Origin: Capniomyces stellatus
Taxonomy: Eukaryota > Kickxellomycota > Harpellomycetes > Harpellales > Legeriomycetaceae
NCBI GenBank assembly: GCA_001661515.1
Contig: LUVW01000006.1
Location: forward strand, 286,608-350,607
Length of the DNA stretch: 64,000 nucleotides
Reading direction: 5' to 3'
This document shows positions 11,920 through 23,306 of this stretch, one piece after another. Position numbers and translations under genes: made by a program. The notes below the pieces were generated by a model that saw only the letters and a list, made by a program, of their open reading frames with translations, did not search any database and was not told the DNA's origin. How positions within the stretch are numbered: position 1 is the stretch's first letter; each line of letters begins with the position of its first letter.

Positions 11920-13152
11920 AATCCGCCTCCCCTCTCACACACCTTGCCCCTTCACCCTAGTCGGCGATAGCAGTAATGGTTACTAATCAGTTTGGTCTTA
12001 TCAAATTACCACAATTCCTACTTGGTTTTTTTTTTCATTAGTATTTTTTTTTTTTTATGAATTTCATTGTTACGCTAAATACCAGCTTGTGTTTATTAAA
12101 TCGAAAAATAACAGTAATATAAAAGTATGGTATGATTTTGATTCAGAATGACGCTTTTGAATGAGCTACTTACGTATATCTGTTTGCTATGGCGTTCCCT
12201 CGCGATCGTCGCTAAATGAATGTTGCACCGACTATTTGAGCCAAAAGTAAACAAGCAATAATGCAATAACAAATGGTTGTGGGTATATTTAGTGGGTTTT
12301 TGCGCGTATTTGTTTTGCCGGGTCAGCCTTGTTTTTCTTGGGTAATTAATTATATTATATTCACCTGCTATTTGAGGTCTGGAAATTTAGCTTCAATTAC
12401 TCTGATATGGGCTGCTGAAAAAAAAAAGCAATAAAATTGCGTTTTCATTGTTATGCCGAGTTTTAAAGTCGCAATGTGAAAAAGCAAAACGTTTGGAAAT
12501 AGGTGGACTGTGATTGATTATGTTGTATTCTTTGTTTATTGATTATGCGTTTGTTTATCGCTGAGTTGGTAAGATGAGCTTATTCCAGGTACACAAGCCG
12601 TTTGTAAATAATAGAGTTATAATAAGAGACGATTGTATTAAACCACATTGATACAATGCAGGTAGTAATCAACTTTACAACCAACAAATAAAAATGATGT
12701 AGCTGGAGTCAATTCCAGTATGATGACTAGAAAGATGGAAGAAGAAAAGTAGAAATGTCAAAAGAAATAAAGGATGTTTATACACACAAGTTTGATGTAA
12801 TAAAAAGCTATTGAAAAGCGTGTGTATATGTAAGTGTGTGTCGGTGCGTGTACGAACAGGTAAATAGATAATTGAAGAGCTTTAAGCCAAGTGTGGAAAG
12901 AGAAAGCTGAAACACAATATATAAAAAAAACGAAAAGACAAAACTCTATAAAAAGCAGTGGTATTGTCATTGAAATATAAAAATTAAAAAAAAAAAACTA
13001 CTCGAGCAAGACGAAAAAAAAAACAACACACATTTTCATTAACGTATACCGAAAAGCATATCATAAATAACGAAGCACACAAGATTTGTAAACGACAACA
13101 AAAAAAAAACATTAGTCAAAAAAAAATTAAAAGTAGAAACAGACAAGAAACA
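11920..13152. other. Intergenic region with A-rich leader
   Basis: No gene seen. The 200 bp before 13153 is very A-rich, with several A runs, and probably forms the promoter and 5' leader of the secreted DPBB gene. Confidence 0.5.
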
Positions 13153-13593
13153 ATGGTAAATGTAAAGAGAATATTGGTGGTTTGTGTGCTGAAGGCAGCA
13201 GTGTCATCGATGAGCATAAATAACAGGGATGTTGGGAGATCAAGCCTAAGAAGAAGATTTGATGAATCAAAAGAGTACAAAGGGGATGCAACGCACTATG
13301 ACCCGGGAGTTGGTGCGGGGTCGTGTGGGGATACTTACAAGGAAGCAGAAATGGTTGCAGCAATACACAAGGGACTTATTGGCGATGGTGGGGGCAACCC
13401 AAACAACGCGGATGGATGTAATAAATGTGTGTTGGTAAAAAGTGATAAGGGTAAAAGCGTGAAGGTTAAGGTTGTTGATACTTGTCCAGGATGTTCGCGA
13501 GAAAGCATTGATTTGAGCACAGATGCGTTCAAAAGGCTGGCACCGCTTGCTGATGGAAGAATTAAAGTCAGCTGGAAGTTGACGAGTTGTTGA
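13153..13593 (+). CDS. Secreted double-psi beta-barrel protein (RlpA/barwin-like, 146 aa)
   Basis: Single exon. Residues 1 to about 20 (MVNVKRILVVCVLKAAVSS) look like a signal peptide, followed by a short basic stretch with a possible Kex2-type site (LRRR). The rest is one DPBB_1 domain: it opens GDATHYDPGVGAGSCGD, has a central GCNKCVLV, then VKVVDTCPGC and SIDLSTDAFKRLAPL, and ends RIKVSWKLTSC. Six cysteines in the mature part could form three disulfides. Architecture and length match fungal riboflavin-aldehyde-forming-enzyme-like and small expansin-like proteins. These are extracellular; carbohydrate or protease binding is known for relatives, but no activity can be read from sequence here. 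Confidence 0.88.
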   Translation: MVNVKRILVVCVLKAAVSSMSINNRDVGRSSLRRRFDESKEYKGDATHYDPGVGAGSCGDTYKEAEMVAAIHKGLIGDGGGNPNNADGCNKCVLVKSDKGKSVKVKVVDTCPGCSRESIDLSTDAFKRLAPLADGRIKVSWKLTSC

Positions 13594-14166
13594 TTCCATA
13601 GGCCAATGTAGTGTTTGGAAAAATAAATAAATGAGGAGGTGGGGAGGGAAGGAGTTTGTATTTGTATTTTATGTATTTTTCAAAAAGAAAAAAAAGAGAG
13701 AGCGGTTTGAAATTAAATTTACTTGATGTTTCAATGATATAAATTTTCTAGTTGTAGTTGTATTTACTTTTATTCTTATTTAAAGAGATTGGATGTTTGA
13801 CTGTTTGCAAATAAACAATTAACGATTTTGGTTTAAGGAAAAGTGGAGTGGGGATCGGATGATAAAGTATATGTAGGTATATTATAAAAAGTGAATTAAA
13901 AAAAGTAATTGGTAGTAAAAAAAAAAAAAAAAGCTAGTAGAAAAAGAAGAAAGAAAGAAAAGAAAAAAACACGCGCACACGCACATACATGTACATACAC
14001 AGATTAATAAATATCAAAATGGTAGATAATAAGTAGTGAACTATAGCAATTGAGAAGGAAAATAATAAATAGATAGTAAATGTAAGAAAAAAGAAAAAAG
14101 AAATGGAAAAAAGGAAAAAAAAATGGAAAAGAGAGAGAGAGAAAGAGGTTACAAGTAAGATATGAA
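13594..14166. other. Intergenic A-rich spacer
   Basis: 3' regions of two convergent genes, with A runs and GA-rich words (for example 14120-14145). No further gene seen. Confidence 0.5.
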
Positions 14167-16992
14167 TTACTCTAAATAGCGATACTCGAACCTGAAATCG
14201 CTCTTTTTGCGTTGGCACCAGCTACTTTCATAATCGAAATACAAGTAGGTACCTTCTTCATAGTCATCAGTAATTTCAAGAGGTTCGTCAAAGCGCTGGA
14301 ACCAGGTCAAGTACTTTTTGTGGAACCTCCAGCTTTGGCGTTTGAGTTCTTTTGCAGCGAGGAACTGCATGTAGGAGTTGTTTTGGTAGTAGAAAATAAA
14401 AAACAAAGTGTCGATTCCAAGACTGAAAAAGGAGTTTGGCTGCATAAACAGGGGAAGTGGAGTCTGTGGGTAATAAGGAGGCGACTGAACTGGGTGCTGA
14501 GGAACGTAAGGCTTGGGAGTCTCAAGGTCATGGGCTGAAGGAATGGCCTGCAGGCTCAAGTCCATCATCTTTTTGCGGCAAATGCTGTCTCGGCTCAAAG
14601 GCGCATACTTGGCCTTGTTCCGCAAAAACAGGCTGTACAAGCCAGCCAGTGGCTCGGGCGGAGAGTAGTTGTGGAACAGGTCACACGCCAAAGTTTCTGC
14701 GGAAAATAGGGGGTCGTTGATAAAGCCTTGGTTGCTCGGTGGCAGCTCCTGACTCGCTACCCCGGATCCCTGAGTATTCTCGGGTTTTCCAACCCCAGGT
14801 TCCTGGCCAGTGGTGAGGTCGCGACTGGGCAAAGACCCGGCATCAGAGTCGACAGGCTTACCATCAACCACGCTGGCATTGCCTGGACCGACCTTCGCAG
14901 CCTTCTGAGCATTCACGTTTGTGGAGTTGCTGAGGTTTCGCGACAGTTGTTTTATTTGCTGCTCAGACTCACTCATGCTGATTGTAGGGCCAACCGGATT
15001 TCTCTTGGGTTGGTTTGATACATTTCCTTCTGTTGGTGTTACGCCAAGACTTGCAACTGCTGCCCAGGGCTGTGGTAGTGCGTGGACTGGGATTGGAGCT
15101 GGAACAATAATAGGCATCAGTCCAGGCTGAGAAATCGACGAAAGTGACGATGTTGAAATCGGTGTCGATCCACTATTTACATTTACATTTACATTTACGT
15201 TTGTACTTGTACTTGTATTTGCATTGATGTTTGTACTTGTATTTGCGTTGATGTTTGTATTAGTGTTTGTATTGATGTTTGTATTTGTATTGGCGTTTTG
15301 GCTCAGTGTTGCACTTATGCTCGAATATACAGGTGCTGATGTCTGTATCGATGGCAACGAAGCTACTACTTCGCTCGGTTTCGGTACTCCCAGTCCCGCT
15401 TCCTTTCCTTCTTTCCATGCATTTCTAGACTCTAACGGCGCTGCCGGTAATATCGACGGCGATACTATTGGTACTGCTAAGTTTTCATTATATTATTTTC
15501 ATTGCTTACGTTTTATCATCTTATTCATCTTATTCAATATATATTTATATATAATATATGTATACCAATTATTGTGTAAATCATTCTTTACCTATACTCG
15601 ATTTTACACTGACTGGTTCTCGACTTGTCTGCACCACATTCTATTACCATTGGATACTATATTCAATATCTTTCTTTATCTTTATCTATCCTATTTTAAG
15701 TATAATATACTTACCCTAGTCTCGTACTCTTGCACACTAACCACATTATCCCTACTTGCCAATTGTTCTCCACTGCTTCCTTCTACATCCAAAATAACAA
15801 AACAAAACAAAACAAAAAAACAAAACAAAACACCAAGCAGCTTGTCAATATAGCCTAGTGAATCTATTTGATCAATGTTGTATTAAATCCTACTTGTTCA
15901 TCATTTTTCATTTTTCTTTTACCTTCATCACTCGAAAAGTCGTCATCTTCGCCACCAACATTAAACAAATCCTCGCTATCCAAGTTCAAATCATCATAAA
16001 TCGCCTCATCCTCAACAAAATCTTCATCGTCATTATCCTCAACATAGTAATTCACGTCCTCTTGAATATCCTGAACCTGCTCTGTTGACAACGACTCGTT
16101 TTCCAGCAGCCTTTGCACCCTTTCTAGACATTTAATATGATGCTTGTGTCGCTCTACTCGTAACGAAATGTTCTTTATTCGCTCCAGCTTTGACGAATCT
16201 TTCTTCTTTTTGCCCAACGTCGAATTCAGCTGCTCCGACTCTGCCTCATATACATCCACTTGCGTCGATAGCTTGTCCACCTGATCCACCAACCAATTGC
16301 ATAAATCCTGCTTCTGCTTCTCTCGCGGATCCAGCTTTAACGATTGCGATAACCCCTCCTTTGAATACGCCTTTGTTTTCATCTCCTTTTCTATCGCCTT
16401 GAACCGCTCCATTTGCTATTGCCATTGCATTTATTTCATTTCTTTACTTTCCTCCCATTCTTCTCCTCTCTTTCAACAACCAAATTCTCTGCCCAACACC
16501 AACTATATTCCTTACCTTCTCTATCAGCTTCCGATGATGTAGCAAATCCTGTTTATCTTTTACATCACTACTCTGTATCCATGCCTTGATCTGGTCCCTC
16601 ATTCGCTGCAGCTTCTTTATCTCTTTTTTTAAATCCGCCTCATATTTCTCCTTCTGACTCGCCGTCACTGCATTCTGCACTTTCTCGTAACAACTCTCAA
16701 ACTCCTCTATCCCCTCCGCCACCTTTTTAAACACCCTATCGATCTCGGCTATCGGTATAGTTTTTGTTTTTGTTTTTAATTTACTTTAGTTTTTAATTTT
16801 CTTTTTTTTTCTTCAATTTATACATCCAAGTTACAAACTCCAACATCTCTCAAACACCATCACAACTGTTTTTGCTCATTTGTTACAGTAACTCAAACCC
16901 AGTAACCAATCTTCTAATCCTTTTCTATCCATCCTCCCCCCCCCATCTTAATGCTCCATCTAATCCTTATTACCTTGTAATTTACGCGACAT
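14167..16992 (-). CDS. NOT3: CCR4-NOT complex subunit NOT3/NOT5 (6 exons, 719 aa)
   Basis: Scaffold subunit of the CCR4-NOT deadenylase, which controls mRNA decay and translation. Exons on the minus strand: 16992-16974, 16748-16516, 16415-15923, 15782-15715, 15628-15592, 15476-14167; all phases fit. The N-terminus [16 protein letters not shown] followed by [18 protein letters not shown] is the conserved Not3 coiled-coil domain, to about residue 245. A long linker rich in Asn, Thr, Ser and Val follows, including a degenerate (N/T)-repeat from about 15180-15300. The C-terminal NOT box (about 590-719) includes [32 protein letters not shown] and [12 protein letters not shown]. Exons 4 and 5 (68 and 37 nt) are placed by phase and splice signals in a poorly conserved linker, so they are less certain than the rest. 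Confidence 0.93.
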
Positions 16993-18181
16993 TATGTATC
17001 CGCTCCCCTTGATTTCCCTTTCTTTGTTAAATTCTTGGTTTTATCCAACAATTTTACCTATTTCTTGTTACCCAATCTTCAGATTGTTACTCTACTGCCT
17101 CTTGTTCCCTGATTCTAAATTCATTTATTATTTCAAACCGAATTAGCCCTTGCGCTTTTTTAAATTAACAACAAACAACAAACAGCAACAACAAGTGTGT
17201 CTCAGAATCCAAATATCTTTCCAGTGTTGACTGCAAACACAACTTTTACTTCTTTTCTGGATTTCCACATTTACTGTTGAAGTTTCCGTTTCATTAGTTT
17301 ATTTTGCTTAGACCCAAGTGCCATTCGTATATATATTTACCTTTTTATTTACTTTTGATTACCCACTTGTCTTTATAAAAACTAATCTAAACAAACGAAC
17401 GAAGGCATCAATTGAGCTGGAACTTGTTAAATGCTCGTGATTAAATTGTTTCCTCGCAACTTCTAGTTAAACCCTTCCTTGAACTGTTGCAGCGGCTCGA
17501 CAAAGTTTATTTATTATCTGTACCTTTTTTTTACTTTTACTTTTACTTTTTTGTTTATTTAGCTTTCTACTATTGAAGTTAAATAAAACAGTGTTTTTCA
17601 CCTTTATATTTTATATTTCATACTTTAGCTTCCCAAGTTCGATTGTTTTTTTCTCTTCTTTTTCCTTTATTGCTAATCCCTCATTTCAGTTTGGATTTTT
17701 GCCCTAATTACGCTAATTACGACACCACCTTGCCTTTAATTTGGTAAAACTAAACTCTACTCTTTCAACCGAGTTCATTGGCAACAATTATTTTACTTTA
17801 TTTATTTTTACTTTGCTTTATTGAAATTAAGAAAGGATAAATATTACTTTTGGCAACAATTATTTTTTGTTCCTTTAACTTGTGGCATATTCTTGGTTGA
17901 TTATATCAGGAACCTAGCGAATGAAGCAAGAACCAAAAGTAGCAGGAAAAGAAACAGAGACAAATTACTTTTATTGACAAGATTATATTATACTTTACTG
18001 ACCGTCGATAAAAATCCACTTTAACTAGCTCACTCCACCATAAGACCAGTCAAACCAAAGTATACCAAATCAAAGTGATACCAATAGTGTGTCCTTTTGC
18101 TCTTTACAGCCGTCAAGAAACTAACTTGATCAAGGTTAGCATAAGAAAAAACCAAACAGAAAGAAAAAAAAACAAAAAATT
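16993..18181. other. Intergenic region
   Basis: No gene supported. The only open frame, 17821-18024 plus, is short and lysine-rich without recognisable features. T- and A-rich tracts are frequent. Confidence 0.45.
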
Positions 18182-18255
18182 AACCTGACGCGAGGGTCGA
18201 ACTCGCAACCTTATGATTAGAAGTCATATGCGCTATCCAATTGCGCCAGCCAGGC
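18182..18255 (-). tRNA. tRNA-Arg (anticodon TCT)
   Basis: Cloverleaf on the minus strand. The acceptor is GCCTGGC against GTCAGGT, with G:U at the first pair. The D arm has GCGC stems, the anticodon loop is CTTCTAA, and the T arm is GCGAG/CTCGC with a TTCGACC loop. A long T run follows the 3' end (A run on the plus strand before 18181). No intron. Confidence 0.92.
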
Positions 18256-18783
18256 TTATAAAATTTTTGGGTTTCCACTAGACTATGATCAAACCTGAAC
18301 ACAAATATTTGTTGCTGTTTGGATGGTGGGAGTTGGTATATATCTTTTCTAATTAGAATCCGACATACGCAAATGTATCTAAAACCGTCCTATTTCATAA
18401 CCTTATTAAATGCAGCTCCAGCTTACTATATCAAAAGAAAGCAGAGATTGAGTTTTATTTTACTATGACCTTTATCCTCTCAATCAATAGTTGCATGGAA
18501 ACTTGCAAGCGGTTAAGCCAAGATGTCCAAATTTTTATTGGATCACCAAGGCGATTATATTAAACTCCCCCGCTAAAACAATCAAACTTTAAACACAAAT
18601 CAATCAATAAATAAAATACAATTTGAGAAAAGAAAAAAAAAGTTTTAACAATGGAAAACCAGTTCCAAGCAATGAGTTCTAAATGCACATTTTGGTCCTA
18701 TGAACAAGTATTCGATTTTTATACCAGCAGCACTAAATTCCATTAAACTGCAATCACGACTAGAAAAACAATCGAGTGGAAAA
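18256..18783. other. Spacer between tRNA-Arg and CLASRP-like gene
   Basis: No gene seen; contains upstream sequences of both flanking genes. Confidence 0.5.
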
Positions 18784-21781
18784 ATGTACCAAGAGACAAA
18801 GAAACAAGAGCGTCAGGTAAATCACGAACACCGTCAAAGCTAATAAAAAAAACTGTTTGCGTTTAATATACATAAAACAAGCGAATTCGTGGTTCTTGCG
18901 CAAGAGTAATGCTGGTGCCATAAATATCAAGAAAATGTCAAAATTAAACAACTAATCTATACCTTATTTACATTTCCGACAAAATCTCGAAAACAAAACA
19001 TACTCGAATAGCTTAAAGAAACCCTCAGTCTGTACAAGAAACGCGCAGAAAACAGGAGAGCATACCGCAATTCTTTGGTAGGCGGATTTCGTATATGATT
19101 ATACCTAAACAAAGCTACAAGATAAAGCAAAATGAGTTTATATTTTTGAATGGAGAAAGAGAGCGTAGGAAGCAGTACATGCACTGAAAAGTTAGGCAGA
19201 ATTTCTACTGCACTTGTACTAATTAAGCGAGGACTAAACTGGCGAAATTGATTGCTTAGGTTAGCGACCAGTTCCAATTAACACGCGTAGCTGGCAGGAA
19301 AAGCGAACTGATACTAAATTCTGAAAAGTACTACTACCACGAATCCGGAAAGCACTTGTAAACATAAAAACACATTGAAATATAAGTTGGGCTTTTAATG
19401 GAGATTGAAAGAGAGATAGAAAATACTTCTTACACAAGTAATATAACTAGAAACATGCTGTGCTAATGTGTATACATCCATATAAAGGAGTCCGTGGTAT
19501 GGAGATACATCGGTTAGCATTGATAGATATGATATCAGGTCAATGCTTGATAATGAGCCCATAGAAAGGACAGAAAAAAACACAAAACAGACTAGAGAAG
19601 AGAAAATTATGGAAATGGAGCTTCATTTTGAGCGATATTCGGATCTTGTCGATTGCATGCGAACATATAGTCAGAAATATTTATATTTATATCTACACAC
19701 CGTATAAAGCTTTATTTAGCGACCATTAAGGCGCACCATCATGGGCTGTTGATGAATAATTGTATTCTTGGAGGGTTTTGTGGCTTGCTAAGAAAAAGCT
19801 ACCGCATACTATGGCACTTTTCTGTGCTATGCCTATATATCCAAAGTCCAATGGTGTCGATAATGAGCGAGGTTCAATACACACAAAATGCTTGAAAGAT
19901 AGGTGTCTAGGAGAGATAAACAAACAGACTAACTAACGTTTACATTTATACATTAAACCCCGAAAATCACGGAAAATAGCTAGCGAAAAAGACCGATTGA
20001 AGTCGATTGATGAGAACTGGACTGAATTGATTACAAAATCAAGCAAAAGGAAGGACCATGGTAAAAGCAAACAAGAGAAACAGTCGATTAAAGGGATACC
20101 ATTCAGCTATCCAGGCCAAGAAGCGCAGATTCCGGTAGAAACACAGAAGCCTGAAACCATACGTGATCTAGTTGAGTGTGTAAGGACATAGATAATGTTT
20201 ACCGACTTGGTTATCCTTCCCACTGTTGTTATCGTTGTTATCGTTGTTATCGTTGTTATCGTTGTTATCGTTGTTATCGTTGTTGTCGTTGTTGTCGTTG
20301 TAGTTTAGCGTGCAATTCCGTGACTCGAACTGTGTTAGTTGCTGTTTATATGAGCATATTTGGCTAAAGTTTTGATTACACCTTGCGTGTATTTTTGATG
20401 CATTAATTAGGACGACATATATTCTGTTTTAAAGGAAGTGAATAGTGAAGAAATAAAAAAGTTGGACAGGATCGGTGAGCTGTGCGGAATCAAGAACTAT
20501 ACGTGGTTTTTAAACAGGAAGCTTGAAAAGAAAGAGTCATCAATTAGTCACAACAACGGTGACCAAGTAAGTAAAAAAAGAAAAAATTGAAGGCGATAAC
20601 CAACAATGCAATTTAAGCTGTGTCTTTTCATCTTTTTAAATCATTTTTTCTACTTCTTTATTTGGGTGCTAGATGGATTACAGTGGCAGGAAACGTATCA
20701 GCCATAGGCGTTTGCAAGACCCGCTAGATATAAGGCAAGTACATTGAATTGTTTCTCACCCCTAACAAAAACTAAACTTGCAATAAAACCGATACAAAAA
20801 TAGTTCAGACGAATTTGACACTGCTGAAGTGAGAGACGATGTGATAATTGAGTTTGGTTCGAAGGGCGTGGAAAAGCAAGAATACATCACAAGAGACTTA
20901 GCGCTTGATAGAGAGCGCGAGGATGGATCATATGAGCCTATTACTAAAAGCAGATCGTATAATGCAAATCCAAAGACAAAAAACAAACCTGTTTTTGAAA
21001 AAGAAAAGCTTACTCCAGCTGAAAAGCTACGGCAGAGATTGAAATCAGGCCTCCGAAACTCAAGTAAGTAATTGCGGCAGAAATAGATTAATGGATCTAA
21101 AAAATCGATAAATACTGATTGTTGTGGACTGAGAGCAAATCATTTTGACTTTTTTTTCTTTTCCTTTTTCCCATTGTATTGTAAATAGTTGATGCGGATA
21201 ATAAAGAAAAGGAAGTAAAAGCAAAGAAACGGAAACTAGAAATGAAAATATCTGCACAGGATAGCCAGAATGATGTTGACATGCACAACCGAAGGGTAAA
21301 TAGTGTGATATGGAAATAATTGGATTGCACACTAACTTTTGTGGGCTATTTTTTATTACTATTAATTGCGGTTTGAATGTATACGTTAATGTTTAACATA
21401 TATATTGATATATGTGCTATACAGGCAAGTTATAGACGTAGTAGGTCGCCAAGCATTGATAAAGAAAGAACACGGAGGGAGCGCAGAAACAGAAGCAGAA
21501 GCAGAAGCAGAAGCAGAAGCAGGGGCAGAAGCAGAAGCAGGGGCAGACGTAGTAGGAATGGGAAGTCAAGAAATAGATCAAGAGATAGGTCAAGAGATAG
21601 GTCAAGAACTAGGTCAAGGTCAAAAAAAGGACGCAAATCGCAAAGTAGAGGTAGATCAAGCAGACATAGTAGGTCACGGTCACCAAAAGACAGAGAGTAT
21701 AGGGGTGGGAATCGATCAAAATACTCGAGATCAAGATCAAGATCGAGGTCGAGAGATATGTTTGGTCGAGACACGAGGTGA
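18784..21781 (+). CDS. CLASRP: CLASRP-like (SWAP N-terminal domain) SR-related splicing protein, many exons
   Basis: Relatives are nuclear SR-type regulators of splicing that bind CLK kinases. Clear exons: 18784-18816 (MYQETKKQERQ), 19012-19077 (YKKRAENRRAYRNSL), probable 19122-19174, 19488 to about 19701 (SPWYGDTSVSIDRYDIRS and HFERYSDLV), 19980-20179, 20411-20566, 20673-20734, 20804-21063, 21189-21295, 21425-21781. The N-terminal pieces match the SWAP_N pattern: an MWHEARK-like start, YKKRAERRR, PW-GDT--IDR-D-R, and ERY--L. The tail has SGRKRISHRR, LTPAEKLRQRLKSGL and an RS domain of about 100 residues. The first half is not resolved between 19174 and 19488 and between 19701 and 19980, so total length is unknown. 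One intron appears to be GC-AG. The gene converges on the orphan at 22049. Confidence 0.75.
20224..20303 (+). repeat. 9-bp minisatellite (GTTGTTATC) in a CLASRP intron
   Basis: About seven perfect copies of GTTGTTATC, followed by GTTGTTGTC variants, lie inside the intron 20180-20410. In one frame it reads as a CYR repeat, but that frame is not part of the gene model. Confidence 0.9.
20735..20803 (+). promoter_or_regulatory. GC-AG intron in the CLASRP-like gene
   Basis: The upstream exon ends GATATAAG followed by GCAAGT, the consensus of a GC donor, and the acceptor is TAG at 20801-20803. This splice keeps the frame (SSDEFD follows). Using the GT four bases further on would shift the frame into a stop within five codons. 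Confidence 0.75.
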
Positions 21782-22048
21782 ATGGATAAATAGAGCAGAG
21801 TATGGTTGTGTTAAGGAGATTTCCGTTGTTGGTGCAAAGCGGTGTTGATTAGAGTATATATTTATAGATGATAATAAGATTGGTTTAAGGTTATAGTAAC
21901 AAGTGTTTAACAAATAGTAAAATTTAAAATAAAAAGAGCTAAATAAAAAGATATTTACAAAAGCAAAGGGTGTGTAGAGATAGTAAAAAAAGAAAGAAAA
22001 AAGACAAAGTGAAAGCTTAGACGTGGACAACAGAGAGTCGATATGGTA

Positions 22049-22858
22049 CTAGGAAGCAGCTCGAGAATTGATGTCCTGTAGTAGTAAATAAACATTATGT
22101 CTTCTTTGTCTAAGCATATCGACTCTGTTGGCGCCTTTAGCTGGAGCGTTGGTTTTGATTTCGGTGGACTTAATAGGTCTGGTTTGAAGTTGAGTTTGAG
22201 GTTGAGGTTGGGAGGTTGGGGGAGAAGGATCAAGGAAGGCAATGAGGGTGTCGAGTGAGTTTAGTAGTTGTTGAAGAGCAAAAGAGCGGGTTGGGGTGTA
22301 GTAGAGATCGAATGAGATGTTTTTGTTTTTGTTTGTGTTGGTGGAGGAGTTTGGTAGGGAGTCTGAAAAGTACTGGGAGATGTTGACTAGGAGTTCTGAA
22401 GAGTTTGTAGCGTCTTTTATGTTGTTGGTTTTGGCGATGCAGTTGATGTAGTTGTTGTAGGAGGTAATTATCAGTAGCAAAAGGTTGTATTCGGAGAGAG
22501 AAATGGAGTAAAATGCTACTAAATGTGGGTCAGTATCAAGGTTGTTGGTAGAGTCATTTAGTCCGTTTGTTTCGTTTGAAGATTGGTTTGGAGATTGGTT
22601 TGGAGATTGGTTTGAAGATTGGTTTAGGAAAAGTTTAAGTTGTTGTTTCGATTTTTTAATTTGGGATTGGGCTTTGTGGAAAAGGCGCATTAAGTCGGTA
22701 GTTTGTTGCAAGCTGATAAGAATTGAGATGATTTTTGCAAAGTAGTTTGAAGATACTTGGAAGTTTTTGAGTTTGAATTGAGAACTTGCGGCGGTGTGGA
22801 GGATATTCAAATTGACTTGAGATTCCTTTGGGATTAGATCGTTTTCGAAATTCGACAT
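22049..22858 (-). CDS. Hypothetical protein, Asn/Ser/Gln-rich (269 aa)
   Basis: Single open frame with an ATG at 22858 and a stop at 22049-22051. I do not recognise it. The sequence looks alpha-helical: Leu/Ile heptad-like stretches at about 35-75 and 115-150, and no clear transmembrane helix or signal peptide. Between them, around residues 80-95, is a tandem SSNQSPNQ repeat from an 11-12 bp DNA repeat near 22578-22622. The C-terminus is basic, and RVDMLRQRRHNVYLLLQDI could be a short helical binding motif. Alternating helices might be TPR-like, but that is only an impression. It converges with the CLASRP-like gene and lies downstream of PRP5 on the same strand. Confidence 0.6.
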   Translation of the reverse strand: MSNFENDLIPKESQVNLNILHTAASSQFKLKNFQVSSNYFAKIISILISLQQTTDLMRLFHKAQSQIKKSKQQLKLFLNQSSNQSPNQSPNQSSNETNGLNDSTNNLDTDPHLVAFYSISLSEYNLLLLIITSYNNYINCIAKTNNIKDATNSSELLVNISQYFSDSLPNSSTNTNKNKNISFDLYYTPTRSFALQQLLNSLDTLIAFLDPSPPTSQPQPQTQLQTRPIKSTEIKTNAPAKGANRVDMLRQRRHNVYLLLQDINSRAAS

Positions 22859-23172
22859 TGTTTTTGATTAAAAGTTGTTTGTTTTTGGCTTTGGTTTTGG
22901 TTTTCAAATGTAAAAATAAAAATAAAAGCAGCCGCAGAGCAAATAAATAATGAACTTGGGTTTGAGTATGCTCGTGTGTTATTCCTTTTTTAAAGTAATA
23001 TTGTATAACTGAATTAGCTTAAAGTGTTTAATAAAATAACAAAGCAGAACGAAGAAAAGAAAGGAAAGGGAAAGAAAAGGATTATGGTTTGTTCCGTTAA
23101 ATTTAATTTAGCATTTTTCAAAGAATAGAAAGAAAAAAAAACAAGAAATTTCAATAAAAAAAAATCAAGAGC

Positions 23173-23204
<32 letters not shown>

Positions 23205-23306
23205 NCAAGAGCCAAAAAAAAAAAAAAAAAAAAAGGAAAAGGAAAGAAAAGGGAGTGGTGAAATGAATAAAAAGAATAAAACTACGTGGTGTGATGTAAT
23301 GTGACA
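22859..23306. other. Spacer with poly-A tract and a single N
   Basis: Contains two long A runs split by one N at 23205. The word CAAGAGCC followed by A(n) occurs on both sides of the N, suggesting a duplicated edge from gap joining. No gene seen. Confidence 0.7.

Noticed and set aside
17821..18024. Small plus-strand open frame
   Set aside because: Only 67 codons, lysine-rich AT-driven composition, no motif and no neighbour context.
20176..20367. Frame encoding a CYR repeat
   Set aside because: Produced by the 9-bp minisatellite inside a CLASRP intron; no start context or family support.
21405..21848. Second frame through the RS region with EAEAEA repeats
   Set aside because: Shadow frame of the RS-repeat DNA; the SR frame joins in phase to conserved CLASRP exons.
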